Assembly (NCBI RefSeq): GCF_003144115.1
Contig: NW_020312025.1
Location: 189,895 to 236,553 of the forward strand
Source of the DNA: Tilletiopsis washingtonensis
Lineage: Eukaryota > Basidiomycota > Exobasidiomycetes > Entylomatales
Reading direction: 5' to 3'
DNA: 46,659 nucleotides
The stretch's first letter is position 1; each line of letters starts with the position of its first letter. The position numbers were made by a program, and so were the translations under genes. This document shows positions 44,201 through 46,659 of the stretch, piece by piece. Under the pieces are notes generated by a model, which was not told the DNA's origin, made no database searches, and worked only from the letters and a program-made list of their open reading frames with translations.

Positions 44201-45453
44201 ACCGACGAGCTCGTCAAGGTGGGCATCCACGTGCTCGGCATCAAGGACATGGCCGGCCTGCTGAAGCCGGCCGCGGCGCGCATGCTCGTCGGCGCCATCC
44301 GCAAGAAGTACCCCGAGCTGCCGATCCACGTGCACTCGCACGACACGGCCGGCATTTCGCTGGCGTCGATGATTGCGTGTGCCGAGGCGGGCGCCGACGT
44401 GGTGGATGTGGCCATCGACTCGATGTCGGGCCTCACGTCGCAGCCGTCGATGGGCGCGCTCGTCACGTCGCTCGAGCAAACGGGCCTCGGCCCCGGCATC
44501 CGCCACGAGGACATTCAGAACCTCAACCTCTACTGGGCCCAGGTGCGCCAGCTCTACTCGTGCTTCGAGGCCAACGTCAAGGCGAGCGACTCGAGCGTCT
44601 TCGACCACGAAATGCCCGGCGGCCAGTACACGAACCTCATGTTCCAGAGCCAGCAGCTCGGCCTCGGCTCGCAGTGGAACGCCATCAAGGATGCCTACAT
44701 CGAGGCCAACCTGCTGCTCGGCGACATTGTCAAGGTCACGCCGTCGTCCAAGGTCTGCGGTGAGTGACAGCACGAGGGTGGGGCCAAAGGCGCTGCGCAT
44801 AGCTCACCTCCCTGTCTGCAGGCGACCTGGCGCAGTTCCTCGTCGCCAACAAGATCTCCTCCAAGGAGTTCGTCGAGAAGGTCGACAAGCTCGACCTGCC
44901 CTCGTCGGTGATCGAGTACTTCGAGGGCCGCCTCGGCACGCCGCCCGGCGGCTTCCCCGAGTTCCGCGACCGCCTGCTGCGCGGGCGCCCCAAGATCGAG
45001 GGCCGTCCCGGCGCCGGGCTGGAGCCGACGGACCTGCCGAAGATCAAGAAGGAGCTGACGAAGAAGTACGGCAAGACAATGTCGACGACGGACGCCATCT
45101 CCTACGCGCTGTACCCCAAGGGTGAGAGCGCGCCAAAGTGTCCGACTGGTTGCCGCGTGCATGTGCTGACTCTTGTCGCCGCCCCCCCCCCCCCCCCCCC
45201 AGTCTTTGAGGAGTTCCAGGCCTTCCTGGAGAACTACGGCGACCTCTCGACGCTGCCGACGCGCTTCTTCTGCGGCAAGCCCGACGTGGGCGAGGAGTGC
45301 CAGGTGTTCATCGAGAGCGGCAAGATGCTCATCGTCAAGCTGCTCGCCGTCGGTGCCGTGTCGGAGAAGGGCACGCGCGGTGAGTTGCGTGTGGGGAGAG
45401 AGGGGGTCGTGGACGGTGAGACTGACGCTCATATGCCTCTCCCTCCCTCCTTG

Positions 45454-45500
<47 letters not shown>

Positions 45501-45940
45501 GTCCTCTGCCTCGCCTTGCCTCTTCACCTCTCTCCTGATGCCCCCGCCAGACGTCTTCATGGAGCTCAACGGCGAGAGCCGCGTGCTGACCGTCGAGGAC
45601 CGCAGTGCGGCCGTGGAGCACGTGTCGCGCGAGGTGGCGGACAAGGGCAACCCGGGCAGCGTGGGTGCGCCGCTGGCGGGCGCCGTCGTCGAGATCCGCG
45701 TCAAGGAGGGCAGCGAGGTCAAGACGGGCGATCCGCTGCTTGTGATGAGTGCCATGAGTGAGTGGACCGCAAGTGTGTGTGAGCTGCGTGGGAATAGGAC
45801 GCTGACGCTTGTGTACGTGTTTGCCAGAGATGGAGAGCTCCGTCTCGGCCCAGGTCAACGGCAAGGTCAAGCGCATCGTCGTCAACCAGGGCGACTCGGT
45901 GAGCCAGGGCGACCTGCTGCTCGAGATTGTGCACCAGTAA
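41286..45940 (+). CDS. PYC: Pyruvate carboxylase
   Basis: Eight exons (41286-41480, 41884-41982, 42164-42270, 42331-44759, 44822-45121, 45203-45379, 45551-45757, 45828-45940) give 1208 residues, close to the family norm. The biotin-carboxylase part starts at LKKLMVANRGEI and has HPGYGFLSENHHF and the ATP-grasp loop MGGGGRGMR. The carboxyltransferase part has DTTWRDAHQSL and HVHSHDTAGI. The C-terminal biotin carrier has SAMKMESS with biotinyl Lys1172, whose codon is split by intron 7 (A/AG). The enzyme makes oxaloacetate from pyruvate, bicarbonate and ATP to refill the TCA cycle. No mitochondrial targeting sequence is evident; the first 45 residues are Thr/Pro/Ser-rich, fitting the cytosolic fungal form. 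Intron 1 is long (403 bp), intron 5 has a run of 19 C before the acceptor, and intron 6 a long CT tract. Confidence 0.97.
45182..45200 (+). repeat. Run of 19 C as polypyrimidine tract of PYC intron 5
   Basis: An uninterrupted homopolymer directly before the AG acceptor at 45201-45202. The length is easily misread by sequencers but does not affect coding. Confidence 0.85.
45459..45497 (+). repeat. CT dinucleotide tract in PYC intron 6
   Basis: A pure (CT)n run of about 39 bases within the 171-bp intron 45380-45550; it accounts for much of the extra length of this intron. Confidence 0.9.
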
Positions 45941-46301
45941 GGCGTGTATGCAGCAGGAGGAGGGCGTCACAGCGACGGCCAGTCGGCGCGCGTTGGCGCC
46001 CTCTCTCTCTCTCTCTCTCTCTCTGCCTCTCGGCCCCATAGCGAGCGTGACTCTGTGCGTCCTGCTTGTGTTTCTTGATCCGCGTTAGAATGTGATTTGC
46101 GTGAACGTGAGGGGATGCTGGCGAGGCGGAGAGAGAGTGGAAGGCGCGAGAGGCCGGCTCGAGTTGGGCAGAGCATCGGCGCACTACAACAATCGCGCGG
46201 CCGACTTGGAGAGCGCGCCGTTGTATTTGGCGATTCCCACGCGCGCGCCGCGCCCTCGACGCGCCACTTTGCCTCACAACACCCAACACCCCACCCCCCC
46301 C
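45941..46301. other. PYC 3' flank and upstream part of the next gene
   Basis: Apart from the CT tract, no complete gene is seen. The start codon of the Hsk3-like gene should lie here or in an upstream exon, but no convincing ATG plus splice donor was found. A C-rich run (46291-46303) lies just before the conserved segment. Confidence 0.4.
46001..46024 (+). repeat. CT dinucleotide tract in the PYC 3' flank
   Basis: A (CT)12 run starting 61 bases after the PYC stop codon, on the same strand sense as the tract after ODC. Confidence 0.9.
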
Positions 46302-46447
46302 CCATCGACCAAGGAGCGCCACTACGCGCACCTGGCCGCGCGCCTCGCCGCGCTGGCGCAGGGCCTGCACAACACGCAGCTCCACGTCGCCGTCGCGGCC
46401 GAGCATGCGGCCTACGTGCGCAAGCTCGGCGCCGGACAGGGCGCGCT
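46302..46447 (+). CDS. Partial gene resembling DASH complex subunit Hsk3 (start and end not resolved)
   Basis: One exon reads STKERHYAHLAARLAALAQ, then an amphipathic helix, then AAYVRKLGAGQGAL, after which a GTGAGT donor follows at 46448. This layout (a short helix with K-x-R-x-YAHL at the front and x-RKLG-x-x-x-GAL at the end) resembles Hsk3, the small subunit of the DASH/Dam1 ring that couples kinetochores to microtubules. The whole family is only about 70-100 residues, so this exon would be most of the protein. The nearest in-frame ATG is at 46092 and gives an unlikely N-terminus, so an upstream first exon is expected. The next exon lies at the very edge or outside. The assignment is by remembered pattern and is moderate to weak. 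Confidence 0.4.
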
Positions 46448-46659
46448 GTGAGTGTTGCTTGTTTGTTGGGCTGCCGCATGGGCTGCGAGTTGAGAGCGAA
46501 ACATGCCGATGCGGGGAGAGGGACCGAGGAGAGGAGGGTGCGAGGGGGCGGGGGGAGGGCGGGGCGGGGCGGGGCGGGCACGGCTGCCTCCAGCTCACTT
46601 CGGCGCTGGCAGCCGGGGCGAAGCGGCACGATGCGGGGCAGCTCGATGCCGCAGCAGGC

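Noticed and set aside
41708-44800. Long minus-strand open frame (about 1030 codons) opposite pyruvate carboxylase
   Set aside because: It is the antisense shadow of a GC-rich coding exon. Its translation is Arg/Val/Leu/His-rich without domains, while the plus strand encodes an unmistakable enzyme.

Overview
The window is a piece of a GC-rich nuclear genome from a basidiomycete fungus, most likely one of the Ustilaginomycotina (smut and Exobasidium relatives). The basis is gene content (Sec1, a Pho80-type cyclin, fungal pyruvate carboxylase, ornithine decarboxylase), many short introns of about 50-90 bp with GTGAGT or GTGCGT donors and CTNAY-like branch sites, and pyrimidine-rich, ATG-free leaders directly before the start codons. 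Genus and species cannot be read from the sequence. I found no rRNA or convincing tRNA gene, no CRISPR array and no virus-derived or transposable element.

Layout from left to right: a Pho80/PCL-like cyclin with a long glutamine-rich tail (minus, cut by the left edge); about 7.3 kb of GC-rich DNA with no supported gene; a Nit1-type deaminated-glutathione amidase (plus, 6 exons); a small protein with a predicted myristoylation signal (minus); a multi-pass ER-type membrane protein ending in KKPE (plus); a secreted, cysteine-free protein with four glycine-zipper repeats separated by Arg-Arg sites (plus); SEC1 (minus, 5 exons); a secreted protein of about 1815 residues made of cysteine-rich repeats (minus), which contains a 10-N assembly gap; about 5.5 kb without a supported gene; a peroxisomal 4-coumarate-CoA-ligase-like enzyme (plus, 12 exons); ornithine decarboxylase (plus); pyruvate carboxylase (plus, 8 exons); and at the right edge a fragment resembling the DASH subunit Hsk3.

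Most genes are unrelated housekeeping functions: exocytosis, polyamine synthesis, anaplerosis, metabolite repair and acyl activation. The two secreted repeat proteins, on either side of SEC1, are the lineage-specific part and the best candidates for something undescribed. The first looks like a precursor that Kex2 could cut into several glycine-zipper peptides. The second is a large wall or surface protein with interleaved repeat classes. The assembly gap in it looks artificial: the two sides are identical over 85 bp, and collapsing them puts both halves in one reading frame. ODC and PYC each appear to have a long 5' leader whose introns contain all the upstream ATGs.
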